A stretch of DNA of 64,000 nucleotides from Candidatus Gastranaerophilales bacterium (GCA_900766355.1 CAAFVD010000077.1:62001-126000); one strand, 5' to 3'. Counted from the first letter of the stretch, positions 9,095-19,004 are shown. Program-made: numbers and translations. The notes: generated by a model from the sequence alone, not told the origin.

Positions 9095-11779
9095 TCAAGT
9101 GAATATCTTAAATGTCGTATCTACGTTATCCTTGATTATACTTTTTATAGAATCAAGTTCGGTTTTGATAGCATCTTGTTCTGTTTCAAGTTTATTCATT
9201 CTGATATCAATTTGTTTTTCTTTAGAATTAATATCAGCTTTTTCTGATTCATATTTAGACAAAGCTTGATTTTGTGCATCTGTATCATATACTTGGAAAA
9301 CCTTGCTTACGTTTGTTGCAAGCTTAGTTGCATAGTTGTAATCTTTGCCATCAAGAGTATCAACTTCTGTAATAAAGTACATGTTATTTTGAAGTTTTGC
9401 ATTTAAGTAGTTTTTGCTTTCATCTTTTTTGTTAGTGTTGTTTACGTTTTCATCATAAACCCAACCATTTTTAGATATCATTTTGAATAATGCATCAAAG
9501 TAATCCATGATTTTAGAATCTTTTTCTGCAAATAATGTATCTACTTCTTTTAAAGCTTCATCTTTTGCGGCAGCAGTTTCATCAACCTTTTTCTGTAAAG
9601 TTTCAAGAATATTTGTAGGATTTGCAGTCGTTGAAGTTGCATAAGTACTCTTTCCAACTTCGTTATGCAATACATATGCTACTTCATTACCATTTTCATC
9701 TTTATATTTTAATTCTAATTTGCCATCTGCAGCTCCAACTTCAGAGGTTGCAGTATCTAAAGCTTCTCCATTTGTTCCTTGGTTTATTGTTTCTTTATAG
9801 TTATCATATTTATCTTTTTCAATTACATACTTTTTAGAATTTACACCTTTATTAGCAGGATCATAAAATTCTCTCTCCCATTTATTTGTTTCAGGATTAA
9901 GCGCATCTCTTTGTATTAAATCACCAGTTTTATTACCAGAAGCATCAGTCAAGTAATAATCATAAAACTCATGAGCTTTTCCATCTTCGCCTGTTGTAGT
10001 ACCTTTAAGACGAACATATTGAGTATGAGTTGTAGGATCAGTGAATACCTTTTTATCAGAATAAGTTACACCTGTAGTGTCTACAGGTTCATAATCTCCT
10101 TGTGTTGATGGTATTGTATAAGTGGCACCACTTGTAATAGCATCAACATTTGGTTGGTGTTTATAATAATCATAAAAAGTTATAAAGGTATTGTACAGAT
10201 TTCTAAAATTAACAGTAGCCACAATATAATCATCTGTACCTTGAACCCAACCACCATTTCTATTTGCACTACCTATTAAATTGTAATTATTAGCTTTATC
10301 ATTAGCATAATTACGAATTTTATCAGATTTATTATTAGAACCATAGTTTTTATTTACACTATTACCACCATTTGTAATATCACCCATAAAAAATGCAATA
10401 GTACTTTGTCTAGCTTTTTCTACAGCAGCTGCATCTATTTGTACGGAATCTATATTTTTGAAATCATTTGACATCTCATTTACTAAAATCATTAAATTAT
10501 CATTAGCAACTCTATGATTATAACTATGAGAACCTCCGCCACCACGAGAACGATGACTATCATATAAATCTATATTTTGATTATCTTTATACATTTTAGA
10601 CCAATTTTGACCTTTAATTTTTGAACCATTAACTAATAAAACTTCATCATTATTAAATTTATCATAATTTCCATTACCTACAGCATCACAAGTGCCCATC
10701 ATATCTAAAAATGTTGATGTTCCATAGCTATAAGAAATTTGTCCGTTAGTTATTGTATAAGAAAAATTATTTGTAATATCTCCAGTTTTTGTCTTTAAAT
10801 CTTCAACAGAATCTGTATCAGGATTATACACTTTTTCTAAGGCAACTTTTCCTAAACTACTTGCAGATACTCCATTAAAATTAATTGTTGTACCTGTTCC
10901 ATTAATTATATTTTCATAATTGATTGTTTTTGCATCACCTAAAGAAGGGTTAGAGATATTTTTATTACTTGCAGGTGTATTTGAACCTGTTGAAAAATTA
11001 TATTCACCATCTTTTAACAAGTTTTGATAAGCTTCATAATTAGCAAGTGCTAAAAAATAATCTCCCATCAATGTACCAATAGGATAAGGACCTTCTGTAG
11101 ATTCATTTGAACCATATATTTCCATTTCTTTGTTAAGGATTTCTTGTTTTTCAACAGAAGTAATTAATCCCAATTTTTCCATTAATTCATATCTTAAACT
11201 ATTTGATACTGTTTGTACAGAATCAGTAACAATTTCGTATTCTTTTTTAGTATTTGCGGCACCAGCTTCTGCTTTGTTTTTTATATTCGGTCCGACACCA
11301 TCTTTAGTGATACTTTTAATATCTTCAGCTATTATTTCACCATTTTTACCTGTACCAGTACCACCTACTAAATTGTTTACATTATCATAAATAGCTTCTT
11401 TATTTTTATGTTCTGAATAAGATGATATCATCATTGCTAAATCACGATAAGTAACCTTTTGTGTGTTACCTTCTAATTCAATAACATTATCATCTAAAAC
11501 AACTCTACCTTGAGCATCGGTGATGATATAAGGTTTTGTTGTGTTTAATTCATTTGGTTTCATTAATTTATCATAAGTTAAATCACTATAAGTAACACCT
11601 GAATCATTTGACCATTTTAGAACTTTTTGATTCATTGCGTTGTTATATTCATTTGCTACACGACTCATGTCACGAGAAAGAGCAGTCTTTCTATTAGAAA
11701 GAGTCATCAAGTTCAAACCGATAGTGTTCTTACGGTTTTGCAATGAAAGAAATCTAACTTGTGATGCTGCCATTCCCAT
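9095..11779 (-). CDS. Large 894-aa 'MAASQ'-type protein, candidate flagellum-associated/exported
   Basis: No enzyme domain is visible. The N-terminus 'MGMAASQVRFLSLQNRKN' is followed by an amphipathic helix; from memory this start recurs in large proteins of Gastranaerophilales. The middle is a long N/T/G/D-rich, beta-prone region with a glycine patch 'RSRGGGGSHSYNHR'. The last 65 residues form a charged coiled coil ending 'IIKDNVDTTFKIFT'. There is no Sec signal peptide and no membrane helix. A sigma-28-type promoter lies upstream (11844-11870). Architecture (helical ends, variable middle, no cleavable signal) plus flagellar-type promoter suggests a flagellar or flagellar-export substrate; this is inference. 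Confidence 0.8.
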   Translation of the reverse strand: MGMAASQVRFLSLQNRKNTIGLNLMTLSNRKTALSRDMSRVANEYNNAMNQKVLKWSNDSGVTYSDLTYDKLMKPNELNTTKPYIITDAQGRVVLDDNVIELEGNTQKVTYRDLAMMISSYSEHKNKEAIYDNVNNLVGGTGTGKNGEIIAEDIKSITKDGVGPNIKNKAEAGAANTKKEYEIVTDSVQTVSNSLRYELMEKLGLITSVEKQEILNKEMEIYGSNESTEGPYPIGTLMGDYFLALANYEAYQNLLKDGEYNFSTGSNTPASNKNISNPSLGDAKTINYENIINGTGTTINFNGVSASSLGKVALEKVYNPDTDSVEDLKTKTGDITNNFSYTITNGQISYSYGTSTFLDMMGTCDAVGNGNYDKFNNDEVLLVNGSKIKGQNWSKMYKDNQNIDLYDSHRSRGGGGSHSYNHRVANDNLMILVNEMSNDFKNIDSVQIDAAAVEKARQSTIAFFMGDITNGGNSVNKNYGSNNKSDKIRNYANDKANNYNLIGSANRNGGWVQGTDDYIVATVNFRNLYNTFITFYDYYKHQPNVDAITSGATYTIPSTQGDYEPVDTTGVTYSDKKVFTDPTTHTQYVRLKGTTTGEDGKAHEFYDYYLTDASGNKTGDLIQRDALNPETNKWEREFYDPANKGVNSKKYVIEKDKYDNYKETINQGTNGEALDTATSEVGAADGKLELKYKDENGNEVAYVLHNEVGKSTYATSTTANPTNILETLQKKVDETAAAKDEALKEVDTLFAEKDSKIMDYFDALFKMISKNGWVYDENVNNTNKKDESKNYLNAKLQNNMYFITEVDTLDGKDYNYATKLATNVSKVFQVYDTDAQNQALSKYESEKADINSKEKQIDIRMNKLETEQDAIKTELDSIKSIIKDNVDTTFKIFT

Positions 11780-11843
11780 TTTGCGTACGTTCCCTTTTTC
11801 TTTGTTTCCCTTGTAACATAATTAATATTGTGCTACACAATGG

Positions 11844-11870
11844 TTAACGGCATATTTTAAAGAAACATTA
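11844..11870 (-). promoter_or_regulatory. Sigma-28 (FliA)-type promoter of the 894-aa gene
   Basis: On the minus strand: TAATGTTT, 11-bp spacer, GCCGTTAA. The FliA consensus is TAAAGTTT-N11-GCCGATAA, so 14 of 16 positions match with exact spacing. A TGTAACA element (11887-11893) lies 16 bp further upstream, the same spacing as at 47954 and 27839. The gene start is about 65 bp downstream. Confidence 0.72.
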
Positions 11871-11925
11871 GCATTTTTAAAGATATTGTTACAAAAATTA
11901 ACATATTTTATATGTGATTTTAGAT

Positions 11926-11960
11926 AAAAAAAAAGAGCAATCGATTTTAACGGATTACTC
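11926..11960 (-). terminator. Terminator of the 5'-nucleotidase-family gene
   Basis: On the minus strand an imperfect hairpin pairs GAGTAATCCG with CGATTGCTC, followed by a run of nine T. It lies just past the stop of the phosphoesterase gene. Confidence 0.7.
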
Positions 11961-11991
11961 AATATAATTTCCCACAATATAATCTTTTTTA

Positions 11992-13626
11992 TTAGTCTAC
12001 AATGTTGACTCTACCTGTTTGGTTTACAACAATAGGTTTGTTTTGATGTTTGATATAATCACAAAGTAGTTTATCTTTATCGAATTCAAATACTTTTTCT
12101 TCTTTGCCTACATAATTTAGAGAAGAAACCTTATCTCCACCTCTCATAACAAAAGAATCTGCAGCAACTCTATATGTTTTTGTAGGGCTAGGGTTCTTAA
12201 TATCTATTGGGGTTTCATTACCTTTATCATCAACCTTTGACATTGATAACAATTCACCATCAGATTTTCTCACAGAATATTTCAAACCTGATACTGCAAA
12301 CAACCCTGGGCGAGTATTTACAAGAGTTTTAGCAGTAAACTTGAACGCATCTACCAAATCTTTTTCTGTTACATTTGCTATAACCATTTGGTTATTAAAT
12401 GGAGACAACATTTTAGCATCAAGGTTTGTAAATGTTCCTCGTTCAAATGATGAACGCAAGTTTGCGGAATTCAAGAACGCAATTTCTGTTCCTAATTCAC
12501 TTCTCATTGCGTCAGCCACAAAGTTTGCTTGAGGATTTTCTTCTATCAATCTATTCTTAGGTTGAGGAAGTGCTGATTGAATATAACCAACTTCTTCAAT
12601 ATTACCCATATCTTTTTCTAAAACTTCTTTATAAATAAGATTTCTACCGTATTTAGCAGTTGGAATAACATTATTCTGAACAGATGTTATAACACCATTT
12701 TTATCAAATTCTACATTCAAGTTTCCAAAATATTCGCCATCTTTACCAGCATTGGTGATAACAACAGGTTCGCCAGATTTTGATGTCAATAGATTTTCTC
12801 CTGGGGTAACACCTTTCACCAAGTTGTGAGAATGACCACCTATAATAACATCAACTCCTGAAGTTTCTTTTGCCATTTGTTGGTCTAGTTTATAACCTAA
12901 GTGTGACAATAGAATAACTTTATTAATTCCTTCTTTATTGAATTTATCAACCTCAGCTTGAACACCCTTAATAGTATCTTCCATTGAATCTACCTGACAA
13001 TCATCATAATAATCAGGGTGAGTGTATCTATCATTAATATCTACTGGTGAAACACCTATCAAGCCATATTTTTGACCGTTCACTTCTTTTACATAAGAAT
13101 TTATAAATCTATCATTAATAGGAGCTTTATTTGTTTCTTTATACAAGCGTTCCTGTTCTTTTGGATCATTAATAACCTGTCTATAGTTTGCATCTATAAA
13201 CTTTGTTTTTAAACCATCTGTAAGCTTCATAAAGGTTTTTTGATCCATATCTAATTCATGGTTTCCAACAGGAGATGCATCATATCCAGCTAAATCAAGG
13301 AATTTTGCTACACCTTTATTCAAAGATACATTTCTTTCATCGCCTAAGAACGAATCTCCACCTGTAACTCTTATATCAGCACTTTTTAAAGGAAGAATTG
13401 TTCTTTCCATTTTTGTTAATTGACCATGAAAGTCATTAATATATCCAATGTTTATTTTTGTTGCTTTATTTTCATTTGAACTTTTTGCAGAAGGCCAAAA
13501 ATACTCCGAATTATTCTGTACATTCTGTGTTGAACCAGTTTGTACTCGATTATTTTGTACTGTACTCATTGGAGTAGCAACTGCATGAAATTTAATATTG
13601 TTTGAGAAATTATTATTTATATTCAT
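11992..13626 (-). CDS. 5'-nucleotidase / 2',3'-cyclic phosphodiesterase-like metallophosphoesterase
   Basis: A 544-aa two-domain protein: calcineurin-type phosphoesterase then a 5'-nucleotidase C-terminal substrate domain. Metal motifs are visible: 'NDFHGQL', 'GGDSFLGD', 'GNHELDMD', 'LSHLGYK' and 'IGGHSHNL'. Family members hydrolyse nucleotides or related phosphate esters outside the cytoplasm. Unusually there is no Sec signal peptide; the first 50 residues are an N/Q/S/T-rich tract with 'NNIKFHAVATP', resembling the N-termini of other signal-less proteins here. The ATG at 13626 is chosen over an upstream GTG because AGGTG sits 7 bases before it. A TGTAACA element lies 70 bp upstream. Confidence 0.9.
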   Translation of the reverse strand: MNINNNFSNNIKFHAVATPMSTVQNNRVQTGSTQNVQNNSEYFWPSAKSSNENKATKINIGYINDFHGQLTKMERTILPLKSADIRVTGGDSFLGDERNVSLNKGVAKFLDLAGYDASPVGNHELDMDQKTFMKLTDGLKTKFIDANYRQVINDPKEQERLYKETNKAPINDRFINSYVKEVNGQKYGLIGVSPVDINDRYTHPDYYDDCQVDSMEDTIKGVQAEVDKFNKEGINKVILLSHLGYKLDQQMAKETSGVDVIIGGHSHNLVKGVTPGENLLTSKSGEPVVITNAGKDGEYFGNLNVEFDKNGVITSVQNNVIPTAKYGRNLIYKEVLEKDMGNIEEVGYIQSALPQPKNRLIEENPQANFVADAMRSELGTEIAFLNSANLRSSFERGTFTNLDAKMLSPFNNQMVIANVTEKDLVDAFKFTAKTLVNTRPGLFAVSGLKYSVRKSDGELLSMSKVDDKGNETPIDIKNPSPTKTYRVAADSFVMRGGDKVSSLNYVGKEEKVFEFDKDKLLCDYIKHQNKPIVVNQTGRVNIVD

Positions 13627-13698
13627 AACACACACCTGTTTATCTAAAACATATAATCTAATTTTTTTGCTAATAAAATCGGTGTTGTTAAGATATTG

Positions 13699-14310
13699 TT
13701 ACATTGATAAATGCTTCAAACATTCTCTCAATAATTCTTCGGAGTCATTAGAATTTACAAGCCTTGAAGAAACGACAGAGATTGCAGATTTTATTTCATC
13801 ATACTCATATCCCAAAGATTGAAGCACGGCAAAAGTATCTTGAGAAGCTTGTGAATTAATAACTGAATCATTTTGTTTAATTGGCGCAATATTAGCTTTT
13901 ATTAGCTTATCTCTTAATTCCAAAATAATTTTTTGCGCAAGTTTAGTACCAACCCCTTTAGCCAAAGTAAGCTCTTTGTAATCTTCGTTTATTACAAGCG
14001 AAATAAGATTACACGCATCAAATTTGCCTAATAAGGCTAATGCCATCTTTGTTCCAACTCCAGATACTGAGGTCAAGATTTTAAAAATATCCCTTGTTTC
14101 TTTTTGCATAAAGCCACACAAAAGCATTGTATCTTCTTTATGAATTAAAGATGTAAAAATTTTTATTTCAGAACCTATTTCTGGAGCCAAGCTATAGTCT
14201 ATTTCAGGGACTTCTGTTCTATATCCGATACCATTGATATCTACGACTAAATAATAACCTGTTTGAGTAGAAATCTTATCAGCTAATATCCCTTTTAAAT
14301 ACTCAAACAT
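13699..14310 (-). CDS. ruvA: Holliday junction branch-migration protein RuvA
   Basis: RuvA binds four-way DNA junctions and loads the RuvB motor. The 203-aa product has the N-terminal OB fold ('MFEYLKGILADK', 'YYLVVDINGIGYRTEVP'), two helix-hairpin-helix motifs ('LTSVSGVGTKMALALL' and 'LAKGVGTKLAQKIILEL') and a C-terminal domain III ('LQSLGYEYDEIKSAI') that contacts RuvB. Length is normal. It follows dxr with a 16-bp overlap; ruvB and ruvC are not in the window. Confidence 0.96.
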   Translation of the reverse strand: MFEYLKGILADKISTQTGYYLVVDINGIGYRTEVPEIDYSLAPEIGSEIKIFTSLIHKEDTMLLCGFMQKETRDIFKILTSVSGVGTKMALALLGKFDACNLISLVINEDYKELTLAKGVGTKLAQKIILELRDKLIKANIAPIKQNDSVINSQASQDTFAVLQSLGYEYDEIKSAISVVSSRLVNSNDSEELLRECLKHLSM

Positions 14311-15443
14311 CCATGTCTCCTTGATATTAATTCATTTGTTTTTATTCTGACCTCTTTATCAATTTCAAAAATCTCATCTATTGACGGAGATTTTACTTTT
14401 GCAAACTCATTATAAATATCTTCCGTTAACTGATAAATATCATACAATTTAATTTGGCCTTTTAAAAACGCAAATACTGATTCTTCATCAGCAGCATTAA
14501 GAACAACTGTAGCAGAACCACCTTCTCTACCTGCTGAATATGCAAGGTTTAAGAACTTAAATTTGTTATAATCTGGTTTTTCAAAATCCAATCTTGCAAT
14601 CTCTGAAAAGCTGAAAGATTTTGATTTGATACCCTCAAATCTGTCAGGATAACAAATTGCATACTGAATAGGAATATGCATACTAGGTAAGCCTATTTGA
14701 GCAATAACACTACCATCAACATATTCAATCGCTGAATGTACAATACTTTGAGGGTGAATTACAACATCAATATCATCATAATTCATATTGAACAAATGAT
14801 GTGCTTCGATAACCTCTAGCCCTTTATTCATCAAGGTTGCACTATCTACAGTAATCTTTCGTCCCATATTCCAACGTGGGTGAGCAAGAGCCTGTTCAAC
14901 AGTAGCGTTTTTCATGTCCTCAATAGTTTTATGTAGGAATGGTCCACCTGATGCAGTAATTATGAGTTTTGAAACTTGAGAAATATCTTTTATACATTGA
15001 TGAATAGCACAATGTTCGCTATCTACAGGAATAATAGCAACTCCATTATCTTTAGCAGCTTTCATTACTATATCACCAGCCATAACAAGTGTTTCTTTGT
15101 TTGCAAGTGCGATATTGATGCCATTCTTTATTGCAGTAAGCGTTGGTTTTAAACCAATTTTACCTGAGCAAGCCATAAGTATAATATCATTTTGCTTGTC
15201 AGAGCAGATAGCCTCTAATCCTTCTGCGCCTGTCAAAACTTTATCACAACCAATAACCTTATCAGCATCTTTTGATACGCTGACATATTTTGGTTTAAAT
15301 TTTGCAATTTGTTCGTTTATTTTATCTATATTTGAACCTGCAGCCAAAGCTACGATTTCAAATTTGTTTCCAAGTTTTTCAATAACTTCTAAGGCTTGTG
15401 TACCGATAGAACCGGTAGAGCCAATAATACTTATCCTCTTCAT
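14295..15443 (-). CDS. dxr: 1-deoxy-D-xylulose 5-phosphate reductoisomerase
   Basis: Dxr makes 2-C-methyl-D-erythritol 4-phosphate, the committed step of the MEP isoprenoid pathway. The 382-aa product starts with the NADPH-binding 'GSTGSIGTQALEV'. It has the metal/substrate motif 'PVDSEHCAIHQC' (usual form SEHSA; here a cysteine), 'ASGGPF' and 'HPRWNMGRKITVDSATLMNKGLE', all characteristic. It is the first gene of a pair overlapping ruvA by 16 bp. Confidence 0.97.
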   Translation of the reverse strand: MKRISIIGSTGSIGTQALEVIEKLGNKFEIVALAAGSNIDKINEQIAKFKPKYVSVSKDADKVIGCDKVLTGAEGLEAICSDKQNDIILMACSGKIGLKPTLTAIKNGINIALANKETLVMAGDIVMKAAKDNGVAIIPVDSEHCAIHQCIKDISQVSKLIITASGGPFLHKTIEDMKNATVEQALAHPRWNMGRKITVDSATLMNKGLEVIEAHHLFNMNYDDIDVVIHPQSIVHSAIEYVDGSVIAQIGLPSMHIPIQYAICYPDRFEGIKSKSFSFSEIARLDFEKPDYNKFKFLNLAYSAGREGGSATVVLNAADEESVFAFLKGQIKLYDIYQLTEDIYNEFAKVKSPSIDEIFEIDKEVRIKTNELISRRHGCLSI

Positions 15444-15483
15444 AATAATTTAATTATATCCTAAATACGCTATATGACAATTT

Positions 15484-16833
15484 CTATTGATTTGATAAAA
15501 CTTCATTTGCACATTCAACAGCAACATCTGTCACAAAATCCATATCATTTTCATCAATAATTAATGGTGGATTGAAATAAATTACATCACCTAAAGGTCT
15601 TAACAATACACCTTTTTTCAGAGCTTTTTTATAAATTTGATATCCTAATCTTAATTTTGAATCAAAAGGTGTTTTTGTTTTAGTATCTTTTACCAATTCT
15701 ATAGCATTAACAAGTCCGATATCTCTGATATCACCAACATTTGAAACCTTAGAGAACTTTTCTTTTATCATACTGTTAAACACAACTGCTTTTTTATTGG
15801 CATTTTCAATGATATGTTCATCATCTAAGATATTCAAGACTTCTATACCTGCAGAACAACCTAAAGGATTACCAGCATAAGTATGACTGTGCATAAAGGC
15901 TTTGCCTTCCAAATAATCGGCATAAAAAGCATCATATATTTCTTGAGTTGTTATAGCAATTGACATTGGCATATAACCACCTGTCAAACCTTTTGAAATA
16001 CACATTATATCAGGAGAAACACCTGCATGGTCAAAAGCAAACATTTTTCCTGTTCTACCATAACCTGTTGCGATTTCATCAGCGATTAAATGAACATTAT
16101 ACTTATCACAGATTTCTCTAAGTTTTTTAAGATATACAGGTGAATATATTTTCATACCCGCAGAACCTTGTAACAACGGCTCTACAATCATGCCTGCAGT
16201 TTCGTTGCCATATTTTTCAAAACTTTTTTCAGCCTTTTCAAAACATTCGGCATTACAAGTTTTGCAATTCTTACCGTAAGGACATCTATAACAATCAGGG
16301 CCATCTATCCTGATGACATCAAGAAGCAAAGGTTTATATAATTTTGTATATAAATCACAGTCACCAACAGCTAGAGCTGCAAGAGTTTCACCATGATAAG
16401 CATCTGTCAAAGCCATAAATCTTGTTTTTTGAGGATTACCTGTTTGCATATGATATTGAAAACTCATTTTTAAAGCCATTTCAACAGCTGCAGAACCATT
16501 ATCAGCAAAATTAAACTTGCATAATCCTTTTGGAATCTTATTCATTAATTTTTGACACAATGTAATCGCAGTTTTATGTGTAAAATTCGCAAAAATTACA
16601 TGTTCTAAAGTATCTAACTGTTTTTTTATCGCATTATTAATTCTAGGATGACAATGTCCCAAAAGATTGCACCACCAAGAACTTACAACATCTTTATAAC
16701 AATTTCCATCTATATCATATATATTTATACCTTTTGCGTGGTCAACAACAATAGGTGGAAGCTCCTCATAGTCCTTCATTTGGGAACATGGGTGCCATAC
16801 ATACTTTAAATCTTCTTCTTGCCAATTATTCAT
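15484..16833 (-). CDS. bioA: Adenosylmethionine-8-amino-7-oxononanoate aminotransferase
   Basis: BioA converts KAPA to DAPA in biotin synthesis. The 449-aa class III PLP aminotransferase shows 'VSSWWCNLLGHCHP' near residue 50, the PLP-ring aspartate in 'LIADEIATGYGRTG' (D252) and the Schiff-base lysine K281 in 'ISKGLTGGYMP'. A cysteine-rich insert (C181, C184, C190, C193, C197) is present, reminiscent of Firmicute-type BioA. bioD ends 1 bp upstream, so the two form an operon for consecutive steps. bioB and bioF are not seen here. Confidence 0.96.
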   Translation of the reverse strand: MNNWQEEDLKYVWHPCSQMKDYEELPPIVVDHAKGINIYDIDGNCYKDVVSSWWCNLLGHCHPRINNAIKKQLDTLEHVIFANFTHKTAITLCQKLMNKIPKGLCKFNFADNGSAAVEMALKMSFQYHMQTGNPQKTRFMALTDAYHGETLAALAVGDCDLYTKLYKPLLLDVIRIDGPDCYRCPYGKNCKTCNAECFEKAEKSFEKYGNETAGMIVEPLLQGSAGMKIYSPVYLKKLREICDKYNVHLIADEIATGYGRTGKMFAFDHAGVSPDIMCISKGLTGGYMPMSIAITTQEIYDAFYADYLEGKAFMHSHTYAGNPLGCSAGIEVLNILDDEHIIENANKKAVVFNSMIKEKFSKVSNVGDIRDIGLVNAIELVKDTKTKTPFDSKLRLGYQIYKKALKKGVLLRPLGDVIYFNPPLIIDENDMDFVTDVAVECANEVLSNQ

Positions 16834-16834
16834 T

Positions 16835-17503
16835 TTACACTTCCTTAAAAATATTTGTATTTATTTCTATATCTGAATCGTTACGCTTTACTTTTGCTAT
16901 AACTTTTAGACCTGTTAAATCTTCTATAACCTTTTTATTATCTTCATACATAAAATCATCTTGATAATTATTTAGGATAATACCTTCTATATTTATTCCT
17001 CGATTTTTTATATATTCAACTGTTAAAAGTACCGAATTAATTGTTCCCAATCCACCATCAGCAACAATTACAACTCCACAATTCAAATCTTGTATCAAAT
17101 TATACATAAGATAATTATTCTCAAGATTTATTGGACAGGTTATTCCACCAGCACCTTCTATTAAAAGATAATCATACTCTTGTTTTTTTTGTTCAAAATC
17201 TTTTAAAATTTTATTCTTATCAATTTTTATTCCTAGTCTTTCCGCTGCAAGATGAGGAGAAACTGCTTCTTCAAAACAATAAGAAAGACAATCCATCGGT
17301 TTACAATCTAAATGAGCCGTTTCTACAACATGCCTGCAATCTCCAGGAACAAGTTCATTTCCTTCTTTTATTGCACCACTTAACACAGGTTTAAAATACC
17401 CACAATTCAACCCTGCTTCTCTCATTTTTTTTACGACTAACCCTGATATGTATGTTTTTCCAATATCAGTTCCCGTAGCCGTAACAAATATACATTTAGT
17501 CAT
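16835..17503 (-). CDS. bioD: ATP-dependent dethiobiotin synthetase
   Basis: BioD closes the ureido ring of dethiobiotin using CO2 and ATP, acting after BioA. The 222-aa product begins with the family P-loop 'ATGTDIGKTY' (residues 9-18) and contains 'GYFKPVLSGA' and the 'EGAGGITCPI' motif. Length is standard. It is followed 1 bp later by bioA, so both are expressed together. Confidence 0.95.
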   Translation of the reverse strand: MTKCIFVTATGTDIGKTYISGLVVKKMREAGLNCGYFKPVLSGAIKEGNELVPGDCRHVVETAHLDCKPMDCLSYCFEEAVSPHLAAERLGIKIDKNKILKDFEQKKQEYDYLLIEGAGGITCPINLENNYLMYNLIQDLNCGVVIVADGGLGTINSVLLTVEYIKNRGINIEGIILNNYQDDFMYEDNKKVIEDLTGLKVIAKVKRNDSDIEINTNIFKEV

Positions 17504-17534
17504 ATAATTTTAACTCCCAAGAAAATTATATCAC

Positions 17535-19004
17535 TTAATCAATTTTGAAGTTATAAAAATCTTTTTCTAAAAATACTAAGAACGGAATCAACTCAAGACG
17601 TCCTATCAACATATTGAATGTTAGTATTAACTTTGAAGAATTATGCAAAGATTCAAAATTAGACATTGGACCTGTAGAGTGACCAAACGCTGGTCCAATA
17701 TTACCAATAGCTGAAACTGGTGCTGAGATACCTATAATAAAATTATGTTCAATAAGAGTTATTAGAACTATTGATATAAATGTTATTCCAAAATAAAACA
17801 TAAAGAATGTTATCGTTTGAGTAAGTACATCTTTTTGGATAATAGTATCGTTAATTTTGATATTCAATATTGCGTTCGGGTGTAGAATCTTTTTTAACTC
17901 AACCTTCATTATCTTATACAACAATATCCATCTAACAATTTTTATACCGCCTCCTGTCGAACTCGCACAAGCACCGGTAAACATTGTCAAAAAGAGTAAT
18001 ATTTGAGTTGAAAAATCCCAATGAGTATAATCACTACTTGCACTTCCTGTTGATGTCATAAGAGATATTACTTGATATGCACCATTTGTTATTGAATCAA
18101 ATATACTGAAATGGTCATTCAAAAATAACGATGTCGCAACAAGAATTGTAATCCCCGCAAAAACCACAAAATAAACCCTAAATTCTTCATTTTTCCACAT
18201 TAAAAACGGGTTTAATTTTGAATATGCTCTATGTTGTAAGTTAAAACTTGAACCTGCAAGAAACATAAAGAATAGTACAACCCAAGTTATATAATTTGAA
18301 TGATATCCCATAATACTATCTGGATTTGGAGAGAATCCGCCAGCAGCAACAGTTGATAAACTATTACAAACCGAATCAAACACAGGCATGCCAGCTACAA
18401 TTAAACAAACTATTTCCAGCAATGTTAATCCTGCATAGACAACCCATAAAGAAGATGCCGTACTTCTAATTCTAGGTGTAAATTTATCCTCAGTAGGCCC
18501 TGGAGCTTCTGCAAAAAACATTTGACGACCTGCAACTGCAAATTGTGGCAATATGGCTATAAACAAGACAATAATCCCCATACCACCAAGCCATTGAGTA
18601 AAGCTTCTCCAAAACATAATTGCGTGAGGATAATTAAAATGCGTAAAAATTGTAGCTCCAGTTGTTGTAATCCCTGATACAGATTCAAACAACGCATCAT
18701 ATATTGACAAACCATAAAAAGTATAAGGTATTCCAGCTATAATCCCAGCTAATACCCAAGATATTGTAACAATAAAAAGTCCTTCACTCTTTTTAATGTC
18801 ATTAAGATTTTTTATTTCACCTTTTATAATACTTAACTTTTGTAAAATATAACCTGTAGAAATCGCTAAGATTGAGGTCAACAAAAAAGGCAACATGGAT
18901 TGATACTCTTTATAAATTAAAGAAACAACTATGGGTATGCAAACCAAAAGCCCAAAATATGTCATTGTTAAGCCAAAACTGTATGCAAGATATCTAAATC
19001 TCAT
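17535..19004 (-). CDS. trkH: Trk-type potassium uptake membrane subunit
   Basis: A 489-aa polytopic membrane protein that forms the K+ pathway. The repeated pore loops carry selectivity-filter-like glycines, as in 'SGITTTGATIF', 'STVAAGGFS', 'MTSTGSAS' and 'ISAIGNIGPAFG', four M1-P-M2 units as in TrkH/KtrB. The characteristic 'FRSFTQWLGGMGIIVL' and 'ASSTGGGIKIVRW' are also present. It overlaps the upstream trkA by 4 bp, so subunits are co-produced. Confidence 0.96.
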   Translation of the reverse strand: MRFRYLAYSFGLTMTYFGLLVCIPIVVSLIYKEYQSMLPFLLTSILAISTGYILQKLSIIKGEIKNLNDIKKSEGLFIVTISWVLAGIIAGIPYTFYGLSIYDALFESVSGITTTGATIFTHFNYPHAIMFWRSFTQWLGGMGIIVLFIAILPQFAVAGRQMFFAEAPGPTEDKFTPRIRSTASSLWVVYAGLTLLEIVCLIVAGMPVFDSVCNSLSTVAAGGFSPNPDSIMGYHSNYITWVVLFFMFLAGSSFNLQHRAYSKLNPFLMWKNEEFRVYFVVFAGITILVATSLFLNDHFSIFDSITNGAYQVISLMTSTGSASSDYTHWDFSTQILLFLTMFTGACASSTGGGIKIVRWILLYKIMKVELKKILHPNAILNIKINDTIIQKDVLTQTITFFMFYFGITFISIVLITLIEHNFIIGISAPVSAIGNIGPAFGHSTGPMSNFESLHNSSKLILTFNMLIGRLELIPFLVFLEKDFYNFKID

